Positions 8,305 to 17,362 of a DNA stretch of 48,830 bases are shown piece by piece (position 1 is the stretch's first letter; the number at the start of each line of letters is the position of its first letter). The DNA is taken from contig JAFIEP010000107.1 in assembly GCA_020832495.1 (NCBI GenBank), forward strand, positions 1 through 48,830, given 5' to 3'. The DNA comes from Acidimicrobiia bacterium. Lineage in GTDB: Bacteria > Actinomycetota > Acidimicrobiia > Acidimicrobiales > Acidimicrobilacustridaceae. A model generated the notes under the pieces. That model was not told the DNA's origin, did no database searches, and was given only the letters and a program-made list of their open reading frames with translations. Position numbers and translations under genes: made by a program.

Positions 8305-8496
8305 CGGCACCGGCTCCGCCGTGGTCGGGTCGCCTCAGTCGCCGGTCGACTTGTCGAGAACCATCGGACGAACCGGAGTGGAGGCAGCTCGTCGGAGGGT
8401 CCACAGTGTTGGACGAGCATGCGTTCTGCCCAGCTGCAACAATCCTTCGGTGCGGTCAGCGGAGGCCGCCCAGGTGCCGCATCGGAAGTGAGAGCC

Positions 8497-11400
8497 ATGG
8501 CGGAGATGAAGCGAACACGTGAGCAGCTCGAGCAGTGGCGGAAGGAGCTGATCGACCTCACCAAGCGCAACAACCTCCTGCACCTCCCCCTCGGACGGCG
8601 AGCCAACCTCATCCGGATTGTCGAGCCGTCGGCCGAGGAGGTGCTCGCGAGGATCGAGGGCTCGAATCGGTACTGGCGCTTCCACTACCCCGAACCCCCG
8701 CCAAGTGCAGCCGCCAACGCAGACGGGGACGATGCTGGCATCGCACTCGAGGACCCCGACCACAGTGTTGAGCGGTCCAATGACGAACTCCTCACCGACG
8801 TTGCCACGTCGAAGGAGCTGTCGAAGCGGCTCCACAGCCTGGAGCGGAAGGCGGCCACCGAGTACAACGACAAAGGCCTTCGCATCTTGTACTTGGGTGC
8901 GGGCCTGCTGCGGTGGCGCGACGGAGGTGAGGAGCAGGTCAGCCCGCTCGTGTTGGTGCCGGTCGACATCTTCCGGCCGAACCCGCGCGAGCCGTTCCGG
9001 CTCTCGAGCACCGACGATGACTCCGTCTTCAATCCTGCATTGACGGTGAAGCTGGCCGAGGACCTTGGTATCGACCTGCCGACGATCGATCCCGCCGACG
9101 GTTTGAACGCTGTGATCGGGGAGGTGAAGGCAGCGGTTGCTGCCGAGCCGAGCTGGAGCGTGACCCCCGAGCTGGTGCTCGGAATCTTCTCCTTCCACAA
9201 GGAGGTGATGTATCGAGACCTGCTCGACAACGAGAGCGCCGTCGTCTCGCACCCCATGGTGCAGGCCTTGGCGGCAGACCCGGTGGCCACCGTCGACTTC
9301 AGCTTCGAGCCGACGCCCCTCGAAGAACTCGATGACGTCGCCCCGCCAGAGACGCTGTCGTCGTTCCTCGATGCTGACAGTACCCAGCGGCAGTGCATTC
9401 TCGCCGCTCGTGAGGGCAAGAGCTTTGTGATCGCTGGGCCGCCGGGTACCGGGAAGAGCCAGACGATCGCCAACACGATCGCCGAGCTGCTCGCCGATTC
9501 CAAGACCGTACTGTTCGTCAGTGAGAAGGCGGCAGCTCTCGAGGTCGTGCAGAAGCGTCTGGCGGCTGCGGGGCTCGGTTCCTACGTGCTGGAGCTGCAC
9601 AGCAACCGCGCCACGCGCAAGGAGGTCGCAGCCGCCCTGGCGAGGGAGCTCCATGAGCGCCCGAAGGTGCCACCCGAGCTCGAACCGAGAACGCTGCGCG
9701 ACGCAGCCAAACTGCGAGAGCGGCTCGGGGCCTACGCTGCCGCTCAGAACGAGATCCGCCGACCGTTCGGCCGTCCGCTCCATTGGGCCATCGGACGCAC
9801 GGCCCGGTTGGACCCCTGCCCCAATGCCCCAATTCCAGACGGCATCGGCCTCTACCTTTCGGCGGAGGACTTCGAGGACATGGTGGACCAGGCTCGGTCG
9901 CTTGCCTCTGCGTGGACAGTGGTCGAAGAGGGTGCCGAGTTCCTATGGCGGGATCTAGCGACGCCCGACGCAACCCAACAGCAGATGAACGCGCTGAAAG
10001 CCGAGCTGGGCCGCGCAAGCCAAGACCTGGCAGCGCTTGTCGACCTGGCGGCACACATGGCGGTCACCGTCGGACTCGAACCTCCGAGGACGCTCATCGA
10101 CGCCGACCGCCTCGCCGAGATCGCCTCGTTGGTCGAGAGCCGGCCAACGGTGCCTGCCGAATGGCTCTACGGGCAGCTCGACCAGGTGGAGGACCGACTG
10201 GCCGAGCTCGGCCTGGTCGCCCATGCTCACGAGCGGTGCAGTGAGGTGCTCTGTGAGCTGGGCGCTGCCGAAGCAACGATCGAGGCTCCTGATCTCGAGC
10301 GGCTTCGAGCAGCGCGGATGGGCCTCGCAGCCAACGAGCCAGAGTTGGTGGTGGATCTGGACTGGGACCTGGCGGTGCTGGCTGGCAGGGTCGATTTCTT
10401 GGGGTGGTGTCGGGTCCAGATCGACACCATCGCCGATCATGCCGCGTCGCTCGCGCAGACTCTCGACCTTGCGGGTCCGGCGACTATGACAGGTGTCGCG
10501 GCCCTCATCGAGCTCGCTGAGCTCGGGGCGGAGCCGGTCCGGCCGGAGGCCTGGTGGTTCGACGAGTCGGCACTGAACCGCGCCGAGACGTCGCTTCGGG
10601 CGCTCCAGCCGATGTTGGAGCAGTACCGCGACCTGCACGCGCAACTCGTCACCGTCTTCAACGAGCAGATCGCGGTGCTCGACATCGAGTCCTTCTTCGA
10701 CGGCCCGAGCGACCTGTCACCCAAACTGTCGAGGCTGACCTCGACCGGACGAAGGAACCGTCGCCAACTGAAGGCCTGCACCCTGTCCGGCGACATCACC
10801 GACGACGCCGTCGCCAAGCTCCCGATCATCCGCCAGTGGCGGGCCGTGTCCGCAGAGCTCGAGGACTGGTCCGAGGTGGGCTCGGAGTCGTTCGGGTCCC
10901 ACTACTTCCAGAGCGTCGCCCCCGATGTCGCCGCCCTTGAACAGGCCTTGTCGGTCGCGCAGCGAGCGATCGAGCTCACGAGGACGACTGGTCGCTCCGA
11001 GTTCCTCGCCGAGCAGTTGTCGCGCGACTCAGCAAAGGCAGCCGAGGTGGCGGGTGAAGCACGTCGGCTCCGCGAGTTGGTCGAGCAGTTCACCTCGACC
11101 GTGGAGGCACACCTCGGGTCGACTGCGCCGACGCTGCTCGGGATGCCGCTCGTTGGCATCGGCTCGTGGATCGACTCGGTGCGACCGCACGCCGCCGTGC
11201 TCGCCGACATCGTCCAGCGGTTGTCGACCACCACGCACATCGGCACCGTTCGGCAGGCCGAGACGGTGCTCCACGCCTACGCCGAGCGCGAGGGTCTCGT
11301 CGAGCAGCTGGCCGGCGCAGCTGAGCACGATCAGGCCCTGCTCGGGCCGCTGTACGTAGGCCTGGCATCCGATTGGAGCGGGTTCCGAGAGGCACTCGAA

Positions 11401-13971
11401 TGGGCGACGTCGACCCGATCGGCGTTCGGCGGTGCGTGCACGCGGGCGCAGGCGGAGGCGGTGCTCACCTGTACCGTTGCTTCGGCCGACCTCGCTCGGG
11501 CGCTCGAGACCTATCGCAAGGATGTGCGCAAGGTCGCGGATCTGTTCCAGCCCGAGTATGCCGCCCAGATCGTCGCTGACCTCGACCAGTTCAGCGACGC
11601 CGCCGAGCTGTTCGATGCGCTGGAGTCGAGCGTGGGTCAGATCGACAGCTGGGTGACGTTCGAGTCGGCCCGGAACGCCCTCGTCGCGCACGGCCTGGGC
11701 GACGTCGTCGGGCACCTCATCGAATCTCGCGCCGACGCGAGCTCGGTGGCGCCGACGGTGGAGAGCGTGGTGCTGCGAGCCTGGATCGACGCGCTCCTCG
11801 GGAGCGACGAGCGTTGCCGGCCGCTGCTGGCGGTCGACCGCAACATGCTCGTCGACCGCTTCCGAAAGCTCGACCGTGAAGTGGTACGGAACGGGGTCTC
11901 CCGCGCCATCGCTGCAGCCAACGCGTTGCGTCCATCTCAGGCCATCGGTGAGGCAGCCATCATCAAGCTTGAAGGGGAGAAGAGGTCTCGTCACCGACCG
12001 ATCAAGACACTGCTGTCGGAGGCTGGCGCCGCCGCTCAACAGCTGAAGCCTTGCTTCATGATGAGCCCCATGTCGGTCAGCCAGTTCCTGCCCTCGGACC
12101 TGCGCTTCGACGTCGTCATCTTCGATGAAGCCTCACAGGTGCGTCCGAGCGACGCGATCAATGCCGTGTACCGCGGCAGTCAGCTGCTGGTGGCAGGCGA
12201 CAAGCATCAGTTGCCGCCCACGTCGTTCTTCGATCGAATGACCGACGACCGAGGTGACGAGTACCAGGAGGACGAGCTCGACACCTTCGAATCGGTGTTG
12301 GACCTCTGCCGCTCCGCTGCCGGTGTCGCCGAGTTGCCGCTGCAGTGGCACTACCGAAGCCGACACGAGTCCCTCATCACCTACTCGAACCGTTCGTTCT
12401 ACGGGAACAAGCTCGTCACCTACCCCGGTGCGCAGGAGGTGGCTGGCGATCTCGGCGTCGAGCTGTTCTACATCGAAGACGGGCGCTATGACCGCGGTGG
12501 TGCCCGCGACAACCCCGTCGAAGCCCGGGCCGTCGTCGATCGGGTCCTGCATCATGCGGAGGAGCATCCCAACCTCACCGTTGGGGTGGTGGCGTTCTCG
12601 GAGGCACAGGCGAGCCGGATCAGCGCAGAGTTGGAGGCAGTCCGGCGCGACCGGCCCGACCTCGACCACTACTTCCGGGCCGATCGCCTCGACGGCTTCT
12701 TCATCAAGAACCTCGAGAGCGTCCAGGGCGACGAACGCGACGTCATCATCTTCAGCGTTGGCTACGGGCCGGACGAGACCGGCAAGCTCTCGATGAACTT
12801 CGGCCCCATCAACAAAGAAGGCGGGCAGCGACGGCTGAACGTGGCGATCACCCGAGCCAAGCGTCGAGTAGAGGTCGTGGCATCACTGCGGGCGCGCGAC
12901 CTCCGTGAAACGACGTCGGCCGGGCTCAAGCACTTCAAGGGCTACCTCGACTACGCCGAGCGTGGTGCGGTTGCCCTTCCAGCTGTCGAGGTTGATCACG
13001 ACACCGAGCCGGAGAGCCCCTTCGAGGAAGCAGTGCTCGATGTGGTGAGGTCATGGGGTCACGACGTCGTTCCGCAGGTCGGCCAAGCCGGCTACCGCAT
13101 CGACCTCGCCGTTCGCCATCCCAATGAGCCCGGGCGCTTCGTGTTGGGGATCGAGTGTGACGGCGCCGCGTACCACTCGAGCGCCGTGGCTCGGGACAGG
13201 GATCGCCTTCGCCAGGAAGTGCTCGAAGGACTCGGCTGGCGCCTGCACCGCATCTGGGGCCCCAGCTGGTACCGAGATCAACCCGGTGAGGAGCGACGGC
13301 TCCAGGCAGCGATTGCGGATGCGCTCGCTGAGCGACCTCACCAGGTGGTAGCCGGTCCTGAGGCACTGCCCGAGGTCGAGGTGGAGGCGTTCGACATCGA
13401 CGCCCAACCCGAGTGGGTGGAGGACTACGCGACCGCAGAGCTCAGCATCCACTGGGGCAAGTCGGGGTTCGCCGCGCTCAAGGACCGACCGCAACTCGAG
13501 CGGGACATCGACACAGTTGTCTCGGCCGAGGGGCCGGTACTGGAGGAGGTCGTCCTGGAACGCCTCCGGGAGCCCTGGCGGGTGCAGCGGATGGCGAAGA
13601 CCCTCCGCAACGCCTTCGCTGAGACCGTCGATGCCATGGTCGCCAAGGGCAAGCTGGTCCGGCCGTCTGCGGGCGTGCTGGCCACGCCACAGACCGACCT
13701 CGCCCGGGTGCGGCGCCCAACGACCGGTTACCTGCGCAAGGTCACCGATGTGCCACCGTCCGAGCTCAGAGCAGCGCTCGTCGGGGTGATCGACGACGGC
13801 ACCAAGGTGCAGCACGACGAGCTGACTCGCCGCGTCGCCCAGATCTTCGGGTGGGGCCGCCGCGGTTCGGACATCACTGCGGCTCTGGACAACTGCCTCG
13901 ATGCAGCTGTGGCCGATGGCCAGCTCAAGCGTCTGGCCGATGGTTCGTACGAGCAAGGCAGCGACAGCTGA
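8497..13971 (+). CDS. DUF4011 superfamily 1 helicase with Vsr-like nuclease domain and DUF3320
   Basis: This protein is ~1824 residues from the ATG at 8497; an earlier in-frame ATG at 8419 lacks family similarity. The DUF4011 motif 'LEQWRKELIDLTKRNNLLHL' opens the protein. The helicase has Walker A 'GPPGTGKSQT' (~313), Walker B 'VVIFDEASQ' (~1207), and motifs 'VQGDERDVIIFS' and 'LNVAITRAKR'; ~900 largely helical residues separate A from B. A PD-(D/E)XK domain of the MTES_1575/Vsr-like type follows ('YRIDLAV', 'GIECDGAAYHSS', ~1530-1590), then a DUF3320-like domain (~1650-1720). Such COG1112-like helicase-nucleases are common in defence loci, and Mokosh uses one. The enzyme probably unwinds and cuts foreign nucleic acid. 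Ends convergently with the OLD gene, 97 bases away. Confidence 0.9.
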   Translation: MAEMKRTREQLEQWRKELIDLTKRNNLLHLPLGRRANLIRIVEPSAEEVLARIEGSNRYWRFHYPEPPPSAAANADGDDAGIALEDPDHSVERSNDELLTDVATSKELSKRLHSLERKAATEYNDKGLRILYLGAGLLRWRDGGEEQVSPLVLVPVDIFRPNPREPFRLSSTDDDSVFNPALTVKLAEDLGIDLPTIDPADGLNAVIGEVKAAVAAEPSWSVTPELVLGIFSFHKEVMYRDLLDNESAVVSHPMVQALAADPVATVDFSFEPTPLEELDDVAPPETLSSFLDADSTQRQCILAAREGKSFVIAGPPGTGKSQTIANTIAELLADSKTVLFVSEKAAALEVVQKRLAAAGLGSYVLELHSNRATRKEVAAALARELHERPKVPPELEPRTLRDAAKLRERLGAYAAAQNEIRRPFGRPLHWAIGRTARLDPCPNAPIPDGIGLYLSAEDFEDMVDQARSLASAWTVVEEGAEFLWRDLATPDATQQQMNALKAELGRASQDLAALVDLAAHMAVTVGLEPPRTLIDADRLAEIASLVESRPTVPAEWLYGQLDQVEDRLAELGLVAHAHERCSEVLCELGAAEATIEAPDLERLRAARMGLAANEPELVVDLDWDLAVLAGRVDFLGWCRVQIDTIADHAASLAQTLDLAGPATMTGVAALIELAELGAEPVRPEAWWFDESALNRAETSLRALQPMLEQYRDLHAQLVTVFNEQIAVLDIESFFDGPSDLSPKLSRLTSTGRRNRRQLKACTLSGDITDDAVAKLPIIRQWRAVSAELEDWSEVGSESFGSHYFQSVAPDVAALEQALSVAQRAIELTRTTGRSEFLAEQLSRDSAKAAEVAGEARRLRELVEQFTSTVEAHLGSTAPTLLGMPLVGIGSWIDSVRPHAAVLADIVQRLSTTTHIGTVRQAETVLHAYAEREGLVEQLAGAAEHDQALLGPLYVGLASDWSGFREALEWATSTRSAFGGACTRAQAEAVLTCTVASADLARALETYRKDVRKVADLFQPEYAAQIVADLDQFSDAAELFDALESSVGQIDSWVTFESARNALVAHGLGDVVGHLIESRADASSVAPTVESVVLRAWIDALLGSDERCRPLLAVDRNMLVDRFRKLDREVVRNGVSRAIAAANALRPSQAIGEAAIIKLEGEKRSRHRPIKTLLSEAGAAAQQLKPCFMMSPMSVSQFLPSDLRFDVVIFDEASQVRPSDAINAVYRGSQLLVAGDKHQLPPTSFFDRMTDDRGDEYQEDELDTFESVLDLCRSAAGVAELPLQWHYRSRHESLITYSNRSFYGNKLVTYPGAQEVAGDLGVELFYIEDGRYDRGGARDNPVEARAVVDRVLHHAEEHPNLTVGVVAFSEAQASRISAELEAVRRDRPDLDHYFRADRLDGFFIKNLESVQGDERDVIIFSVGYGPDETGKLSMNFGPINKEGGQRRLNVAITRAKRRVEVVASLRARDLRETTSAGLKHFKGYLDYAERGAVALPAVEVDHDTEPESPFEEAVLDVVRSWGHDVVPQVGQAGYRIDLAVRHPNEPGRFVLGIECDGAAYHSSAVARDRDRLRQEVLEGLGWRLHRIWGPSWYRDQPGEERRLQAAIADALAERPHQVVAGPEALPEVEVEAFDIDAQPEWVEDYATAELSIHWGKSGFAALKDRPQLERDIDTVVSAEGPVLEEVVLERLREPWRVQRMAKTLRNAFAETVDAMVAKGKLVRPSAGVLATPQTDLARVRRPTTGYLRKVTDVPPSELRAALVGVIDDGTKVQHDELTRRVAQIFGWGRRGSDITAALDNCLDAAVADGQLKRLADGSYEQGSDS

Positions 13972-14015
13972 CGTCGATCCAGCCAGATCTAGCTGTGACA
14001 ACCGGGGAGGTTGGT

Positions 14016-14061
14016 CTCTCCCCATTCCCTGGAGAGGCTGGGGAGCGCCTCCTTCCCAGCC
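14016..14061. terminator. Two overlapping hairpins between convergent genes
   Basis: CTCTCC (14016-14021) pairs with GGAGAG (14031-14036). GGCTGGG (14036-14042) pairs with CCCAGCC (14055-14061), a perfect 7-bp stem with a 12-base loop. They lie in the 97-base gap between two genes that end toward each other, the expected place for a bidirectional terminator. T-runs are absent, as is common in high-GC genomes. Confidence 0.4.
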
Positions 14062-14068
14062 AACGCAG

Positions 14069-16472
14069 TCACGGCTGGCTCACCGGGTCCGGCTGATCGG
14101 TGAGCCGCCACAGGTCGTCGACCTGCTCGACGGCTCCGGCGTGCTCGAGCCAGCGCAGCCGACGCGTCACTCGTGTCGGCGATTGCGCCCAGGCTGATTC
14201 GGCACCTTCCAACAGCTCTTGGAGGTCTTGGATCTCGCTGGGTCCCGCAGCGAGCAGGCCGAGGATCTCCTGGATTCCGGCCGTCGACTCGATCAGTGCA
14301 GCCCGGAGCCGCGCTGGCGACGGGTCACCCCGGTACTCAGCTCCGGCAGGGGTCAGCCTGTAAGCGCTGTCGTACTGCTCGACGAAACCGAACTTGCACG
14401 CGCACTCCCATGGCTCGAGCGCGCTCCGATCGGTGTTGACGGTGGGGAACGTACTTCGGACCCAGGCGATCGCCTCGTCGCGCGATGGCGCACCCGTCCC
14501 TGCGAAGGCGATGAGGCGGTCCAACCCGTCCTTCCATCCTTCGACTCCGCCGGGGATCGTGCCGATGGAGAGGAAGCGACGCGCTGGCCCGACTCGGGAG
14601 TGCTCGCCGGTGCCAGGGTGTCGCGCTGTGACCCGCTCGTCGTGCATCTCGATCGGTTCTCGGTCAGGAGCCGAGTCTGCCGCCGGTTCCGGTGGCGGTT
14701 CGCTGGAGAGGCCCAGGCCTTTGCGAACCAGAAGGAGCATGTCGATCCACTTTGTGGTGTCCTCGGCAGTCGCACGGTCCTCCAAGAAGTCCACGAAGGG
14801 CACCTTGGCCTCGGCGCGCAAGTCGTAGTGCAGGCCTCCGTCAGGTCGTTCGGCTACCGCCTTGTGCATCGGTCCCGGCGCTGTGCTTCCTCCGTGCTCG
14901 TCCAGGAATCGGGCCATCAACTCGGTGGGCCAGAGATCCTCGGCTTCGTATGGGTAGAAGTGGCCACCGAAGACCTTGCCGTACTCGAGCACCGTCCTCC
15001 GGTTCCACTCGTTGGTCTTCTCGCCGACCTGGCGGAGGAACTTGGCGGCCTGCCTGCCGGGGTCGTCCGAGTCGAAGACCGCAACGACGGGCAGCGTGCT
15101 GGTCGCCGCAACGATCAAGGCCTGCATGGAGGCGAGGACCGCCCCACCGGAGCCGGCTCGAGCGACGCCCGAGCCCGCTTGGACGAAGGCGAGGTCGTCC
15201 ACGAGGTCGGGGCGACCTGCTCGTTCAGCGGCGAGCTGGAAGAACTTCTCGTCGGTGTATCCCTCGATGACCACAGCGCCCTTGGCTGTTGCGGGAACCG
15301 CTGCTGCCCGGTCGAGCACATCGACTACGAGTCGGTCGCGAAACAAGCCGCCGATCACAGAGCCGTGGGGTTGCGTTCCGACGGCCTCGTTGACGAGGAC
15401 CGTGCGTCCATCGCCGTCCTTGTTGAGGGCGAAGACCTTGGCCTCAGCCGATCGAGAGACGATGTAGGGGGAATGGGTGGCCACGAGCAGCGAGACGCTC
15501 CGCCGTTTGGCGAGCGCTTCGAGATCCTCGCGCAGGTCTTCCTGTGCCGCTGGGTGCAAGAAGCTCTCGGGCTCCTCGACGGCGAACAGCAGCGACCGTC
15601 GAGCGGTTTCGGCGAAGTGCCGGAGGATGGCGATCAGCATCCCTCCGCGAACTCCCGTTCCTTTCTGTTCGAGATCGGTGGTGACGAGGTCGGTCACGTC
15701 GACGCGCATGTTGCCGAGCGATTCGCGAAGCTCGGCCACCTCGGGCTTCAACTCGATGCCGGTCACCTCGGGGAAGAGATCGACCAGCTCGGAGGTGATA
15801 CGAGCAGACAACGGCTGCAGCAGCCCTTCGCGCAGTTGCTCGATGTATCTGCGTCGATGCGCTTCGGCCTGCTCCAGCGCTTCGGCCAGATCGTCCTTCA
15901 GCACGTTTTCGAGGATGTCGCGGAACTTTCCCTCGAGTAGGTCCTGGAGGCCCTCACCGCTTCGGATGAGCACGAAGTGAAAGCACTTGTTGAACTGCTC
16001 GAGTGCCCTGACCGTCAGGGCGTCGTCCTCGCTGAGTGCTCGACCGCCAGCGCCGTACGAGACGAACACTTGGCGTCGAGTGCCGACCGCTTCGCCGCCA
16101 CTCTCGATCGTCACGCGTAGTTTCACGATCCCGTCGTCGGCGTACGTCCTCTTGCCGCTGGGGTTGGCGGCCTGTTCGTACTCCTTCAGTCGCTTCAGCA
16201 GGGTGCCCTCTGGACCGTGATGGCTGGCCTGGAAGGTGAGCGTGACCGTTGGTCTCGACCACACGAAGGGAGCTGGCATGTCGGCCGAGCGATCGAACGC
16301 AGCATCTGGATCGAGCGCGATTGCGAGCGCACGAAACACGTTCGACTTTCCGCAGTTGTTCGGCCCGACGATCGCGTTCAGTCCGTCGCCGAGGTCGAGC
16401 TTCAGGTGCTGTCCGTCGGCGTCGGCGAACAACGAGCGGTAGTTCTTGACTTCGATCGTCTTGAGCTTCATC
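14069..16472 (-). CDS. OLD-family ATP-dependent nuclease (AAA ATPase plus TOPRIM)
   Basis: This 800-residue protein starts 'MKLKTIEVKNYRSLF', the classic SMC-like opening. Walker A is 'GPNNCGKS' (36-43), Walker B 'LLFAVEEPESFLHP' (~296) and the H-loop region 'ATHSPYIVS'. The TOPRIM domain has 'AVVIEGYTDEKFF' (~397) and 'AVFDSDDPG' (~466), giving the Glu and DxD metal-binding residues. The last ~200 residues include a winged-helix-like end ('LEHAGAVEQVDDLWRLTD') not seen in short OLD proteins. ATG at 16472 follows AGGAGCGG at a good distance. OLD proteins act alone (class 1) or with UvrD-like helicases (class 2, Gabija); no helicase is adjacent on this strand. The nearest SF1 helicase is at 20062 in another operon. 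Confidence 0.88.
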
Positions 16473-16589
16473 GCCGCTCCTGTGCCGCCACGCACGGTGC
16501 TGCACGTACGGTGCAGCCCGGAAGGTTGAACCTAGCTGACCGTGCGGCGGGCGAGCGGCTCGCCTCGGTCCTAGAGTCTGTACGGCCCC

Positions 16590-17126
16590 TCAGGGCCGAT
16601 GGATGAACGGTGGCGCGTGGAAGGAATGGTGATGGCGGGTCGGGGTGTCGACGACGGGTCGGATGGCTACTGGGCTCGGGGGGTCCGGCGATGACCACTC
16701 CTGTTCTCGAAGGCCAGGCCCTCGAAGCACCTCGGCGAGGTAGATGGCTGTCTCTGCCGCCTCCCGGTGGCAGAACAGCATTCGGTCCTCGCGAACGTCG
16801 GCCTGGCCCGCCCAGTGTTCGAGGAGCTTTCGGCTGATCGGCGTGACACCCGGATAGCGGCGGGCTCGCCAGAGCTCGACCTGGTGGCGGATGTCGTTGA
16901 TCAGGGAGTTGACCTCGCGGCGCTCGCCGGTGAGGTCGAAGTCGAGCGCCTCCTGTTCCCCGCTTCCCTTGCCCTTGCGCGAGGACGGGATGGGGATGAA
17001 CGACTCGCTCAGCCGCCGCCCCTTCAGGATCTCACCGGTCGGACCGTGGTGGCCGATGGCGAAGTGGCGATCGGGAGGATCGTACGGCGAATTCAGTATC
17101 GGGTTGTCGAGTGGCTCCGCGGTCAC
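16590..17126 (-). pseudogene. N-terminal stump of a BPTD_3080-type helicase/restriction endonuclease
   Basis: From GTG at 17126 (GGAGG 7 bases upstream), ~150 residues match the start of BPTD_3080-family restriction helicases: 'PLDNPILNSPYDPPDRHF', 'GRRLSESFIPIPSSRKGKG', 'INDIRHQVELWRARRYPGVT', 'ISRKLLEHW' and 'HREAAETAIYLAEV'. Family members run to ~1000 residues, with the helicase P-loop soon after this point. Here the match stops after 'AEVLRGPG'; the remaining ~45 residues (Pro/His-rich, 'HHHSFHAPPFIHRP') look like read-through of unrelated sequence. All helicase and nuclease motifs are missing, so it is a dead gene. The deletion joint should lie near 16670-16720. Confidence 0.72.
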
Positions 17127-17362
17127 GCCGTTCCCTCCGTTGACGCCTGCCCCGGACTGTAGGTGGGAATCGTGACACTCGCTGACGGGGTCTTGACGCA
17201 CTGTCTGCCGTCGCGACGTTGGGCCACTCACTCCGCGTCCTTGGCCTTCAGTGTCCGGATCCGAAGAGCCGCGTTGCTCACCGAGCTACCGTGCAGCTCG
17301 AGTCGAGCAGCGGAGCGGCTCGTGTTGCATCAGTCTGACGGGTGAACGATGGGAGCGATGGC

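Noticed and set aside
6858-8612. 584-codon open frame opposite the GIY-YIG gene
   Set aside because: It mirrors a GC-rich gene with clear domains; the frame lacks family motifs and a good ribosome site. The same reason applies to the frames opposite the OLD gene (14219-15940), the Fe-S nuclease gene (17330-18829) and the helicase-SprT gene (41749-43620).
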